A stretch of 64,000 bases of DNA from Arabidopsis thaliana (GCF_000001735.4 NC_003070.9:9672001-9736000); one strand, 5' to 3'. Shown: positions 21,332-34,620, counted from the stretch's first letter. A program made the numbers and translations. The notes: generated by a model not told the origin, from the sequence alone.

Positions 21332-24257
21332 TCAGTCGCTCCAATTGTCTTTATCTTCGGCTACTTCATCTTGCACCTGCAAATAGTCAAATTTTGATCA
21401 AAATGACATAAACAAGAAGACTCGTGTAACAATTGATGTATGAGAATTTGAAGTAGTAATAGAATATGGTTCTGAGTTCTGACCATTTCATCTTCCACTG
21501 TTCCGCCTGGTGACCACACAAGTATTTGTCTATCTGAGCCACTTGTGTATAGTTCCTATGAGCAAGTATGACAAGTAACTCGGATTTAGAGGTGTGTTCA
21601 AGCAAACTTTGCAGACCTACAAAGTCCAATGACTCGTGGAAAGGTTATAAGGATTAAGTCATACCTGATCATTGGAATTAAAGCAGCAAGTGTTCACGCT
21701 TTCGTAGTGTCCACGAAGCATCAGTGTTGTTCTACCCGACCACATGCCAAAAGCCTTATATACAGTTGCAGCACAATTCATTAAATAATCCAGGTAATGG
21801 AATGAGAAGATATGCTGATACAATAGTAAGTTGGTGACTACCTTCACAGTCTTCATGCATGGAACAAATACCAGAGCTGGATCATCGCTTGTATCTAATT
21901 GGATTCCTTTGTTAGTCTGGATGCGTCCAGTTTCAAAGTTCACCAGGGTGTTGCGTCCAGATTCAATATCCCACAATCTTATTCTTGAATCCGACCCTGA
22001 AACATAATATGCAAATATAATAGTAATTAGACTCTTAACTGCTGTATGGCCACAGATGTTTAAGGTAGTTATCATTTATTGCAATCACAAATTAATATAG
22101 TTCACTTGATGCTAGAACCCCTAAGACATCACTTCCACTTCGTAGTGGGTCATTACCAGCCGAAGATCATACTCTTGTTATGAAGTTACAGCCCTATTAC
22201 CCTAACAGTCAGTGCCTCATATGCCACATTAAAAACCCAAGTGTAGTACACAAGCAAGCTATAATCAATGAACTTCAAATTCAGGCATAAAACATTTGCC
22301 GCAATCCACACTTGCAGGTTCATTCAAAAAGTTGTTCAGACAGAGGAAAACATACCAACTAATAAATAGGCTGATGGGAGAAAAAAAATTCCAAGCAAAC
22401 ACTTAGCACTTAGTAACTTCCAAAACTCATGTACATGTGGCTCCTGATCTCATAAGTTGAAAATACTACTTCGAGGGTCCCAAGGGCATCTACTTTGTAT
22501 GCTAATCATGATAATGTCACTAGAGAGGTATGTAATATAACATTTAACCAGCAGATGCTGCCTATAACAGTTTGTGACAAAGTTCAAATAATAACCTAAA
22601 GAACAAAGAAATTAGCCATGACAATATGAACTTACCAGCACTAAGAAGATACATCCCATCGTTAGTTGCCTTTAAGCCAGTAACAGCACCATAATGAGCC
22701 GTAGCACGATCTAGAGTAGATAACATTCCAGGGTGAATTCTCTTCTGTCGAGACTTTTCCACTGAAGCTTTAGCGCTAGATGATCCCTTTACACTTTGGC
22801 TTCCAGTTTGTTTACTCTGCAGTGTCTTCAACCTATTTTGGCCCCCCAAAGAAGATTTTGCAACTGAAGAAAGCTGTACAAGAAGATAATAAAATTACTA
22901 AAGGGAATCAATCCCCTCTCAATAAACCAGATATTAGTAATCCATTCTTTCTGTCAAATGTAGGCTTGTAGACATGCAGGGTGAACTGGATATAAATAAT
23001 GGTCCTAAATTTAAAAGGCGTGTCTAAATTACACTCTTACACAGATGCGTCTAAACAATATAAGAAGAGAGAGCACAAGTTTTCAAGATATTAAAACAGT
23101 AAAAAGAAAGTACAAGTTTCACGAACAAACCTTACTGCCAACCGCAGTTCGCTTTAAAATTGGTGGTCGGAACCCAAGTTGTGTCTGTGATTGATCTAGA
23201 ACACGGAAACAACCAGCCCGTCTAATGTCCCAGAAACGTATTGCACCATCACAACCCCCAGTATACAAAACCCACTCGCTGGAAGTAGACCATTCCACTG
23301 ACATAACGCCATCTGGCATATCATCACAACAAGACAAGTTTTTAGCCTCTTTTTTAAGCTTTTTAACTAAGAAATTTTGGCATTGTGGAAAAGCATGAGT
23401 ATAGTAGCTTATTGTTCCAGTAGTCATCAATTGATTCTATCTAATACACTTTCTTTTCCAAAGAAAACAAAAGTAACATACCACGGTGACCCGATAATGT
23501 GTGAGAGAATGCCCCAGAAGCTATATCACAGAGGCGAACCTGGACATCTTCAGTTCCAGCAGCAATTAACGTGTGAGACATTGCCATAGAAGACATGGCA
23601 GTTCTATAAACCTTTCCAGGCATTTTAAAATCCACAACCGCCTAATACATATCAAAAGACAAAAATTAGAGAGACTAGGGAAACAAAAATGATATACTTT
23701 CTTAGTTAAGACTTTAGTACCTGAGCAGTATTGGTATCCCAGACTTTTAAGTAATGATCAAAAGAACCTGTAATGAAGAGCCCAGTGTCAATGGGATACC
23801 AAATGGCAGAGGATATGGCATATTTATGTCCATTTTCATGTTGCTTGTCGACAGTAAATATACACTTGTGCTTGGCAATTAGACCACTTGCCTCGTAATC
23901 AGTGGCCCGTTGAACATCAAATACAGCAGCTGAACCATCTGCTGCTCCAGAGAGAAGATATCTCCCCTCCGTCAAATCAACCTGATAACACAGTTAATAC
24001 ATAAAGTAAGCAACACAAGCAGCTGATCAATTCACATTACTCTAGAAGCAGCAAACTACATAAACAAGATTCAGTCAGGGATAAGAAAAGGAAACATCAG
24101 AGAGAACCTGAAGGGAGTTAACGGAGCCACGATGAGGAGAAACAAAGTCTTTTCGATTAGAGAGTTGGAGAGACAAAATCCGGCGGGATTTGAATCGATT
24201 GGCGAAGGAATTGGAACGAATTCGACCGGTTTCTCTGTCTTTGATAGCCTCCCACAT
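21332..24257 (-). CDS. CSA-1: WD40 protein, Cockayne syndrome A (CSA/ERCC8) homologue
   Basis: Substrate receptor of CUL4-DDB1 E3 ligases acting in transcription-coupled and UV-damage DNA repair in the nucleus. Exons (minus strand): 24108-24257, 23721-23981, 23482-23641, 23131-23312, 22636-22873, 21842-21996, 21665-21754, 21484-21555, 21332-21376. They join in frame to 450 aa. WD repeats are clear: HRGSVNSLQ..GRYLLSGAADGSAAVFD, YAISSAIWYP..FITGSFDHYLKVWD, HTLIAAGTEDVQVRLCD, SVEWSTSSEWVLYTGGCDGA, YLLSAGSDSRIRLWD and VNTCCFNS. A basic insert rich in Ser/Lys (about residues 270-320) interrupts the propeller. The acidic end EDEMVQDEVAEDKDNWSD is typical. The first ATG in frame is 24257. Arabidopsis has a second copy elsewhere. 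The match to AT1G27840 is from memory. Confidence 0.93.
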
Positions 24258-27200
24258 TCTCCTAGCATCTCGTCTTCTGATTTTCGTGGATATCACCAGA
24301 CTTGTATGAATACTCGAGCTCGAATCTCCAAAGCCCTAAGAAAAGTTTTTGATCTTCTTTAGCTAAGTTTTTTTTCGTTTCTCTGTTATAATAAAACAAA
24401 GTCGCGATAACCAAAACACCTAAAGAACTTGATTTCGGTATAAACTGATAAACCGTGGGTTCAATTCATATCCTCCTTTGGATATATTTTCCGGTATGTA
24501 TTCGTTGGACGAAAACCGGATCAGCCCCAAAAAAGCCAAGTTTTTGACACGTCATTAGTGATCACCAAAACGACAAATGCAAATATTTATTCTTGTTTCA
24601 GGAGAAGGAAAATAAATGAAAAACAAAGTTGACATCTCAACAAAGAAGGTAGTAGTCACATGATTGGAACATACATTTGTCAACTAACACCATTCCAATT
24701 GCCAGAGACAATCATTTGGCACCTTAATTTAATTCTTAATCTATGATTTATAAGAGCTGAAATATGTTTTTAATATGTTTTAGCTAAGCTTAATCATTAA
24801 GTGGATTGTCTTATGGTCATATACCCATTGTGTCGACATTTCGATCCGACCCGGTTGTCGGCAATAAAACAAAAAAGTTCTGACCCGGTTTTACATAGTT
24901 GGTATGTTACGTATAATGTATATTGGAGTAACGTTTAAAGCATTTTTAACACAATCAAACCTTTTGTTTTATGGTCATCAACTCTCTTAATATAGTAATC
25001 AAGACCAGGTTGGACAAAAAGCTATAACCATAAAATACAAAAATGAAATAAAAGGTGATTTAGTTCACTTTTGGTTAAATTTTACAACTCATATCGTTAT
25101 TCTTTAGACAACTTTCGGTTTTAGTTTAGTTCGGTTGAAAACCAAAAATTCGATTTTTTTTTTTTGGTTTTCAAATTAATTTAATTTTCATAAGCATAAT
25201 GAATTATGTTCAATAACCAAAGAAAACTACAGATTATACAACTCGAGTCAAGAGACACATTCTCTATTCTCTAGAATCTAATCTATCTAAAGAGTATGAT
25301 TGGGAGGACAACTCTGGTGGCTGTGATTGGTCCACAGTCTTAAAACTTCGTTTTATTTTTTTCCCAAATTTGTAACTTTTAAGCCTTTCAGAATAATTCA
25401 CACAACCAATTCCCTTTTACATGGTCGATTTTTTCAGCCACCTATAATAGCATTTTGTGATATATATAATATTTTGATTTTCCTCTTATAATAATATATC
25501 AGTGTGTATATATATATATGAGAATATTACATTGATCAAAAATGAACTAAACGTATTTTTAGTTATGAAACTTTTAGTTGTGATAATGTGGTAGAAATAG
25601 AATACTTTTCTTCGTTAAACGGTCGAATGAACTCGAGAAACTATATTTATTTGGTTTTAAACAGAATTGATAAAGTTGTAAGTGTGGTTAAAAAAAGAGC
25701 TTAATTTATGCGGTAGTAAATTAGTACTAATAATCAGTTTTTTAAAACATACATTTATAATTACTTAATTAGTGTTGACAAAAAACAAATTAGTTTAGAA
25801 TGCCGCCATTATTTAGACCAATGATAAAAGAGATAAGATCCATAATTGCGTAATAGTGAATCTTGACCTTATTAATTGAAGTCAGTTCGTTTATAATTTA
25901 CGTAAAACATAAATAATAACTGGACGAAAATTTAAGTCACCACCTGAAAAAAGTTTTAAAAGATGCTCCATGTTTGTAATAATTTTAGAAGAGCCCCAAA
26001 CTTTAAAAATATACAAAAATCCCACTTGTTTGAATTACGAAACAAACCCAAAATTTTAATATAAAAAATGCTCCAATTCGGAAGCATAGATACGTAATGA
26101 CTTCATCACACACACACCACCAACTATGCATATAAATGGTCATCTTTCTATTCAAACCAAAAAATAAAATTAATCATCTTACTATATAATTATAACAATA
26201 TAGCAAAATTAGTATAAAATATTGTCGAAATTTTTAACAATAGTCTTTAGAATTGATCATGATGATTCATACAATTTAATCCTGACTATAGAAACAAATT
26301 TGGGGTTATTCAAAGACATTAAGTAGGGCATGTACGATTTAGGAAAATTACTAAGTATGGGACTTGAATGGTAAATGTCGCAAAAAAAAGAGTTATCAGA
26401 ATGAGCTCTTTCGTCTGCATCCAAAGGCTCTGCCTTTAATCAGAGCTTCGGTCACGGTTTCCTGAAATAATTACGATCACATAAACACACACAAAAGCCC
26501 CAAAAAGCTCGAGGAAAGAGAGAACTCTGAAGAACTAACTATAGAGAGAGAAAGAGAAAAAGTTAGCAGCTTTGTTGCGGTGCAAAGAAGCAAATCTGAC
26601 AGTTCGCAGAAACAAGAGAAGGGGGCAAGGAATCGAAGATTTGGTGCTTCTTTCTGAGGAAGCAAAGTAAATGCTGCTATTCAAAGTTTTACATTTTCTT
26701 CACTGAGGAGAGAGGAGAAATTGGAAATGGAATCGATCTCACTTGGGTCTCTGCTCTTTTGATCTGTAGTACGGAATTAAGCTTCTTCCTTTTGTTCTCA
26801 ATTTTCGGCCTTTGAGGACCTGGGTTTGATCCTTGAGGCTGAGATCTTTCTTTTTTCTGAAGAAGCTTCTGGTTAATTTTGGTAAAGTTTCAAGCTTTTG
26901 CAAATGGGTTGAATTTGGTTAGCTCCAATTGCAGTTTGAGCAAGTAATTGAAGGATTGGAGTTAGGGTTTCTATAAATTTTACTCTGTTACTGGATTTGT
27001 TATTCAATTGTGAAGAAAATTAGGGTCTTTAGGTCATGTTTCTGGGTTTTTTCTCTGTGTTGAGATTTGACTTTCTGTCTTCAATTATCCCTTAGCAAAA
27101 TGACTATTGCTTCTTTTCAGGTGGTTCAGTTTAAGACCGTTGAGCTTTAGAGATATATGTTTGGATTCATATGTGATTGCATAAGACGTTCCTATTGGCC

Positions 27201-27264
27201 AGAATTGAATTGTGGTCTACCGGGATAGTGTTTTGTTGAGTCTTCAGTAGTTAGGACAGTAGAG
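24258..27264. other. Long spacer between divergent genes, with a leader intron at its right end
   Basis: The left part is the CSA-1 promoter. The centre (24.4-26.3 kb) is AT-rich with (TA)n near 25510-25520 and no coding signal. From about 26400 the sequence becomes a plausible 5' leader of the next gene. A likely leader intron spans 26882-27120 (TTTG|GTAAAG ... CTTCTTTTCAG|GTGG). Several short upstream ATGs precede the main start at 27265. Confidence 0.5.
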
Positions 27265-30200
27265 ATGCCTCCTTCCCCGGCATTGAGATGCTCTCCTGGG
27301 AGGGAACTTCCTGGGAAGAAACACAGACGAGGACACAGCATTGAATATGGGATTCTATTCAGAGATAAAGACGATGATCTTGCCTTGTTTAGTGAGATGC
27401 AAGACAAAGAAAGAGATAGTTTCTTGCTTCAGTCATCTGATGATCTTGAAGATGTATTTTGTAAGTGTTTGTTTTTACTGGCTGTGTTGTTTAGTGGAAT
27501 GACTGGACTTAAAGAGATAGTTTATTGCTTCATTCATCTGACTGTCACCATGATCCTTAACCTTTTTCCTTTTATTTTGGACATTTATCTTCAGCTACAA
27601 AATTGAAGCACTTTTCGGAGTTCACCATTCCTGTTCAAGGAGAGAGTAGCAGATTGCTGACTGCAGAGGGAGATAAGAATGACTATGATTGGTACCTTTC
27701 ATATTTAACTTGGATTGTTTCTTATTTTCTTTCTGGTTCATTGTTACAACTAATCCGTAAGCCCAATCGAGATTGAATTTAAATTGGATATCTTCCTTAC
27801 TTTTTAGTAATTCTCAAAGACGTTTGCTTCTCCAGCTTCTGATTCCATAAACTTCTTGTTGGCATTACTGTAACTTTTTTTTGTCAACAATTGTAGTATG
27901 CTCTTTTGGATGCCTAAATTTTTTCTATTGTTTCCACTCGTGGTCTCACAAATCTTAATGGATTACCAATGAAAGGTTGTTGACGCCTCCAGACACACCA
28001 CTTTTTCCTTCATTGGATGACCAACCGCCAGCAGCTAGTGTTGTGAGAAGAGGGAGACCACAGAGTCAGATTTCGTTATCAAGATCTTCCACGGTATCCA
28101 TCTCTACTAAATTGAATGTTATTCTATGTATAACGCTGTTGATCTTGAATCAGATCTTGTTGCACTTTCTGATTTGCTATGTGTTTGTGTAGATGGAGAA
28201 GAGCCGCCGTAGTAGTAAGGGCAGTGCAAGCCCAAATCGCTTAAGCACATCACCTCGAGCTGACAATATGCAGCAGATAAGGGGAAGACCATCTTCAGCA
28301 CGCCATCCTAGTCCAGCGTCTGGTCGACGATCAGGTACCCCAGTTAGGAGAATTTCTCCTACTCCAGGGAAACCCTCAGGACCTGTATCAAGATCTCCGA
28401 CCCCAACTTCGCGAAGGATGAGCACTGGGTCAACTACCATGGCATCGCCAGCTGTCAGGGGAACTTCTCCCGTAAGTTCTAGTCGAGGCAACTCTCCTTC
28501 ACCCAAAATAAAAGTGTGGCAGTCAAACATTCCTGGTTTCTCCTTGGATGCGCCACCAAATCTCCGAACTTCTTTGGGTGATCGACCAGCATCCTATGTA
28601 AGAGGTTCCTCGCCAGCATCCAGAAATGGTAGGGATGCAGTCTCTACACGCAGCAGAAAATCTGTTTCTCCAAGCGCTTCCAGAAGTGTCAGTTCATCTC
28701 ACAGTCATGAGCGTGATCGGTTTAGTTCTCAAAGTAAAGGCTCGGTAGCATCATCCGGAGATGATGATCTTCATTCTTTACAATCTATTCCTGTAGGTGG
28801 CTCAGAACGTGCAGTTTCAAAAAGAGCTAGCCTTTCTCCAAATAGTAGAACTTCTAGATCTTCAAAATTACTGTCACCTGGTTCAGCACCGAGAAGGCCG
28901 TTTGAGTCTGCTCTTCGTCAAATGGTACATATTAAGCGGCATACCACTTCTTTTTTTGTCCATGATTCTTGGATTTTTCATTATCTTCTAGAAGTACATG
29001 TTTTACTCTGCTTGCATCAACATGTTTGCACCTGTTAGTATTCCAACATATAACCTGCAGTCTATGAGAACACATCACAGAACATTGTTGTCAGTCTGTC
29101 ATATCTACGACAAAAATAGCTTGTCTCTAAGTTCCCATTTGTTTTCTGTTACATTCTTAGATTCCAAAGTCAATACTTTATTGATAGCATACATTCAATA
29201 GATATTCTGGTAATTACCCCTTTTTGATCCTACAGAGATATATGGAACTTTTATTTATGATCTATATCTATCATGCAGGAGCATCCTAAAAGCCATCATA
29301 GCATGTTTAGGCCTCTTGCTTCTAGCCTTCCTAGCACAGGCATTTATTCTGGGAAAGGTAGTTCGTCTTACCATCACATTATGTTAAGACATTCTACTGC
29401 AACAGTGGGGAGCAATTCAAGTTCTGGCCAAGTTACAGGATTCATGCCAGATGCTAAAGGAATGGATCCAGTCCCTGTATTCCAGTCTGAAGTTGAAAAT
29501 TTGGCTTATCCTGATAAACATGAAGAAAGTATTGCCTTTGGTATGGTAAATTTATCAAATGAGAGTAGTAGACATGAGAGTCATGAGAGTTCTTTCAGTG
29601 ATCAGCTTGGTGATATGGATCAAGATTATACTGTTGAATGCGAGTCTAGCGCGAATGAGGAGGTCAGTCACCAGGTTTTTGATGTTGAAAACAGTTCGAC
29701 TCATGGTAGTCTTCATGTAGGCAATGAATTTTTAGAAGGGGTCGCTCTTGAAACTATGGAGGTTTGTGGTAGATGTGGTTCTCACTATTGCGCCACTGAA
29801 GCAACTAGAAGCGAGATAAATATTTGTCCAGAGTGCAGGGAGGAACACAGTTTTGTAGAAACAGATTCCCCTGGAACAAATTCCCCAAAGCTGTCTCAAA
29901 CAATTTTCGATGAAAACAAGTTATATTTTGAAAATATTCCTGTGATAGATGTGCTAGATTCGCTGCCTGTTGTTATGGTTGAGGAAGAAATTTTGGAGAC
30001 ACCAGAAAAGATTGAGCAGTGTGATAATTCCTACGAGCAAGAACAATATCATCTGTACGAGAGTTCTATTTCCAGGGCTTTGGAAGAGCAAAATGTGGAT
30101 ATGCTCAATTACAAGGATGGAACTCAGTCTTCCACTGGCTGTGGTCCTTTGAGTATAGGCACAAAAGATACTCAAACTCAGCTATCTGATAAGCATCATG

Positions 30201-31701
30201 ATGTGAATATTGGTTCTTTAGGACGTGGAGACGTTCCTTTGGTTATAAAGAGATCAGTCAGTATGAAGTCACCTGTTATTCAAGCTAATAACTCCAGTTG
30301 TTTCACCAGATCATATGAGGGCTTTTCTTATTCAAGGGATAGGAGTATTAGTCTGAGAAGCTCCACAGAAACTGCTTCGGCATCTTCATCTTGGGATTAC
30401 GGTTCCTCTATAAGAAAGGGAAGCCATATACGACAACGAAGCGGGAGTACACTTGACTTGGAGACTCATAGGTATGATACCAACTCCAAGTCCCTGAGTA
30501 CCATGTCATCTTCATCTGGCATGTCTAGCCACACTTTCCAGGCTCTAAATGTCATGCCAGAGGACAGTTTTGAAATGTGTGCTGCCCAAATGACGTGTAC
30601 ACTCGATGAAACTCACCAAGAATCTCACACTGAACCCCAAAATCTGGAGTGTAAAGAAACCAATGTGATGAACGCTGATTTCGTTGAAAGCGTTGGATTA
30701 GTTCGTATTTCCGCCAATGTACTTGGTGATCTGGCAGAGCATAATCCGGTGGTAATGGACGATGAATGTTGTGAAAATGGAAATGATGTAGCCAATACTG
30801 TGATAAGCAAAGGGGAGACAAGAGAATCACCGGCACATATAAGGAGCACATCGGATTTAGGAGCATCACCTATCACTGATGACTGCCCTTTCAATGATCA
30901 CTCTAGGCTACAAGAAAATGATGTAAACGAAACACCTCACGGTTTATCCACCACGACAGCCTCAGAAATAGAACCTGAGAGTAGTGAACCCGAAATACCT
31001 GGTTTAGGGGTTCATGATGAGATTCCAGAGTCAGAGCGCAACCTAAATGCAGTGGATGACTGCTCAGAAAAGAGTATGGTACATGCTTCTGTGGATCACC
31101 ACAGCTCTTCGGCTCCTGTAAATGAAATTTTAGGTATTTACTCGCTTTCTCATCTGATACTGGCATCTCACTGTGCTTTTTACTGTTGTTTAAAAAAAAT
31201 ATATTTTCTTACAACCTTGCGAAGTTTAGACATAATTTCTTGCTCTCTGCAGATGAGTCCACTGTACTTGTGGAGTGTCCCGGTGGAAAAGAGCCGAGGA
31301 GCCTCACACTTGAAGAAGCCACTGATACAATACTTTTCTGCAGCTCCATTGTTCATGATTTAGTTTACCAAGCTGCAACAATAGCAATGGATAAAGCAAA
31401 GGATGTGCCTGCGGAAGAAGAAATGTTGCATCCAACAGTGACAGTACTTGGAAAGTCGAATGCGAACAGAAATAGTTATGGACTTGGCGGTGGAACAAAG
31501 GCAAAGAAAAGGAGTTCCAAAGCAGCAAAAGCGAGCCGAAAGCAAACAGAAACAGAGGAGAAAACAGAAGTGCAGATAGAGAATGATGAAAATGCAGGTG
31601 AAGCAGTGATGATGCGTAACGTTGGAGTTCCTCCTAGTAAAGGAGAGAATATGAAACCTCCTCCTAATCTGGAATCCAAATGCAATTGCTCAATAATGTG
31701 A
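27265..31701 (+). CDS. Long Ser/Pro-rich protein, basic proline-rich (BPP)-like, probably microtubule-associated
   Basis: Exons: 27265-27460, 27595-27691, 27976-28093, 28193-28924, 29279-31133, 31253-31701. They join in frame to 1,148 aa, the length I recall for AT1G27850. The N-terminus has [20 protein letters not shown] and [16 protein letters not shown], motifs shared with plant basic proline-rich proteins that bind microtubules. Residues about 135-400 are Ser/Arg/Pro-rich and strongly basic. A middle region has a zinc-ribbon-like CGRCGSHYC...CPECREEH. The C-terminal part is acidic, then carries a conserved block ([37 protein letters not shown]) and a basic tail ending CNCSIM. CSIM fits a CaaX prenylation box. 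Microtubule binding is inference from family. No transmembrane segment is seen. Confidence 0.85.
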
Positions 31702-32557
31702 TATGACCCTCTCTTTGATCATTTTTTTTTTTTGTATTACTAGTAAATTTTTATGTTGTTTGTTCATAAAGTTTGTGCTTGTTCATTTTTTGCTGTTGTG
31801 TTTTGGGTTTTCTTTTAAGATTTAGCGTATTTACGTTTGTTGCAGCTAATTTGTGAGGATACACACGATTTGGGTTGCCGTCTAGTGGCATGAATTGTAA
31901 AGTTATTGTTTTGATTTGATTATTATCTTTTTATGTGTACCAATAAACCTTTATGTACTCAATTTGTTACTTCATATGAATGTATTCGTTTATCTGAATA
32001 TTGAATTCATCAATTATTTGTTATGTACCTCCAGTTTCACTTGCCTGAAGCTAGAGAACCCTTCTTCAGATGGAAAAAGAGTTGAATGCAGAGGTAACTT
32101 AGTGGAGACGCAAAGAGTTTTTGTTAGCCGTGTAAACCACAATACGTTCCTCTTCTGCGGTTAGAGCTAGCAATCGATCTCTCTGTTGCCATTTCTTGGT
32201 CATCTTCAAGTGCTTCTTCTCTGCGTTCATAATCATTTTTTAAGACTCAGTATTTTTTTTTTTCAAGATCGGAAAGCAAAAGAAATTTGTGAGTTTTGTA
32301 GTATTCACTCTTTGAATGCAAGCTGTGGTCGACGAAGAATCCAATAGCCTTGTTGCACTATATGTAAAGAGAGACTAGTATAAGTTAGATAACCTTAGAG
32401 AAACCAAACCAAACAGAGCACATGCTTCTATCTTTGTGGTATGGGATCGATCATATAGGGTGTAACCAATCCTCTTTCCTCATCAACTTGTGCTTAAAAG
32501 ACATGACCACATGTGGATGAGAGTAAACAGAAACATTTATGATACAAAGACATGGGC
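31702..32557. other. Spacer between convergent 3' ends
   Basis: Contains the 3' untranslated region of the preceding gene (T-rich, to about 31960) and that of the UPF0725 gene on the other strand (about 32400-32557). An 82-codon plus-strand frame at 31916 has no recognisable domain and I do not call it. Confidence 0.5.
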
Positions 32558-33629
32558 CTAGCTTAAGCGAGGTCGTTTTTTAGAACTCTCAGCTTGTTCT
32601 CCACTCGGGAGAGTCATAGAACGCTGCTGATCAGTATCTTTACCACTCCAAAACTTACCAAGGAGAGTCAAGTATCCTGAAGCATCGATGACTCTTCTAA
32701 TGATAGCTTTGCGTTCAACATGCTCACCAATCTCAACAAGACGTGGGGACTTGGGCAAGCCCGTAAAAGTTATATAGACATGTGCCCTTCTGGCATTGAG
32801 TCTCTTATCCGGGGGCTTCTCATTTTCTTCCTCAGTTTCAATCACCACTTCCAGAATCTGAACCTGGGGCAGACCAGTCTGCACTATCTGCAACAACAGC
32901 AGTTTTGGTGTTAATAATTATTACCAAAAGTCATGGTATGTCATTGATATGCAAAAGAAAACAGAATAAAAAACTTATACCAAACATCCCTCTATCAGTC
33001 GCTAAAATCAAAAGTTTCAAATAAAGAGAAATCCAATCAGTGGCTTGCCACTCTGATATCTCTAGCTGCAAAAGCAAGAAAAACTTATCACTGCTTAAAT
33101 GATCACGAGCAAAACAAAACTGATGATGTGTCTTAGTAATAATAATCTTACCTCGTAAAATCGGTTTCTATCATGACGCAAAGCATCTTCTGAGGGCCAA
33201 TCAGGCAATGGACCTTGGAAGACACCATCTGACACTGCACTACAACAAAAGTGAGGTACGAAGGGCTCCTTGGTGGTCTCCCCGCTATGCATGCAACATT
33301 TTTAATCAGCAAGTGAGATTTGATTTTATACTCTTGACTTGTATTAAAATAAAAAAGAACAATGCAGCACAAGTCACCTTCATTTTGATCTTTTTTAGGT
33401 CTAGCAATAGCGACTGTCAAATCCAAACTGCCATATTCTCGTTCATCAACTCGAACCTGAAAGGTTTTCTCCAATGATGGATCATGTGCAAGAAGAGTAA
33501 TGTAGTACGAAGACGTAAGGTTCATTGTCTTGTTGAATTTCAGTAGGGCAGCGAGCTCGAAACTTGTCCCCTGACAGATGAAAAGAGAAAATTGGATGTG
33601 GTACATGACATGTTTATGAAGCACCAAGA

Positions 33630-33664
33630 GAGAGAGAGAGAGAGACTATATATATATATATATA
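33630..33664. repeat. (GA)n then (TA)n microsatellite
   Basis: About nine GA units followed by about ten TA units, directly beside the lost splice donor of the UPF0725 gene. Replication slippage here may have affected the junction. Confidence 0.9.
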
Positions 33665-33836
33665 ATTATCTGCAAAATATTGAAACGATGAAGCCCCAAC
33701 AAAGCAAATCGCTTGACCAAGAGAGGTTCAGGATAATGACGACCAGATTGACAGTCGTAGTGAAACAGTCCAGTAAGCACTACTGGACTTCGAATATCCT
33801 CGGAATCAAAACCCTAATTAAGACATCAGCAATGTA

Positions 33837-33990
33837 ATCAGTTAGCAATCCCTAAAAACGATAGAAACCCTAATTCAACAGAATAATAATCAGTTAGCAA
33901 TCTCTAAAAGCGAGAGAAACCCTAATTCAACAAAATAATAATCAGTTAGCAATCCCATAAACAACACTAGAACCTATCGAGTTTCTACAA
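33837..33990. repeat. 52-bp tandem repeat with telo-box motifs
   Basis: Starts at CAGTTAGCAAT at 33839, 33891 and 33943 give an exact 52-bp period, with two full copies and one partial. Each full copy contains AAACCCTAAT, a telo-box-like sequence on the plus strand. It lies in the first intron of the UPF0725 gene. Confidence 0.9.
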
Positions 33991-34238
33991 GCTATTAAGA
34001 AATAAGAACTAGGATCAGGGTTAGGGTTTAATAATTATGTCAGTTCAAAAAAAAATAAAAAAATAAAAAAAAATTATGTCAGTTCAATATGTACCACAAA
34101 TTCACAATCATGGAAATTCTCTAAACAAGAAGAAGATGATGAAAGCATTACATCGGATTCTGCCACTCCACGCCAGTATTCCCTCACATGACGGGCATAT
34201 TCCTCCCACGTAAAACACACCCTATCCTCCGTCGGCAT

Positions 34239-34620
34239 ATTCTCCTCCGCCTCCTTGTGTGTGTGTGACCTGGGCGCTTTTTTTTTTGGGTAATTTGCAA
34301 AACTAGGCATATTTGATAACTTAATTAAGAATATAGTATCATATACATATAAATTAAGAAAGTAGCATATAAGGGTTGTAAAAAGACAGTTTTGGTGTGG
34401 AATAGTTGGTGAGAGATGATTTAGTAACACTTTATTTAGTTTTCACCCATTTTTATGTTTTTGTTATATATCTTTTCCAAAAAATAGATTCTAATTCTAA
34501 AATTTATGAGATAAATTTTTTTTTTTCTTCTACATACAACATAGTTTGAATTTTTAAAATCGGATTTGTATTTATAAAATAGTAAATAATGTTTGTAAGT
34601 AAATTTATATTGTACTATTT
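34239..34620. other. Spacer upstream of the UPF0725 gene, with left target duplication of the LINE
   Basis: AT-rich with no gene. The last 14 bases (34607-34620, ATATTGTACTATTT) are the left copy of the target-site duplication of the adjacent LINE. Confidence 0.6.

Larger units (their letters stand above)
32558..34238 (-). pseudogene. UPF0725 (DUF626) family gene with a lost splice donor and a frameshift
   Basis: Family of unknown function, expanded in Brassicaceae. Recognisable exons (minus strand): 34152-34238 (TWEEYARHVREYWRGVAESD), 33670-33813 (GFDSEDIRSPVVLTGLFHYD...), 33378-33570 (GTSFELAALLKFNKTMNLTS...), 33152-33284 (ETTKEPFVPHFCCSAVSDGV...), 32981-33065 (EWQATDWISLYLKLLILATD), 32558-32883 (to a stop after KKRPRLS). 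Two problems: the donor after exon 2 reads CAG|ATAATT instead of CAG|GT (33668-33669), and exon 4 has one extra G in a G-run (plus-strand C-run 33280-33283) that puts the family frame out of phase with exon 3. The order and spacing are otherwise normal. Alternative splicing might yield a shorter product, so pseudogene status is likely but not proven. Confidence 0.72.

Noticed and set aside
28177..28530. 117-codon minus-strand frame
   Set aside because: Antisense to the Ser/Pro-rich exon of the BPP-like gene, whose plus-strand frame is supported by splice sites and motifs.
31916..32164. 82-codon plus-strand frame
   Set aside because: It lies in a spacer, with no domain, poor codon pattern and no start context.
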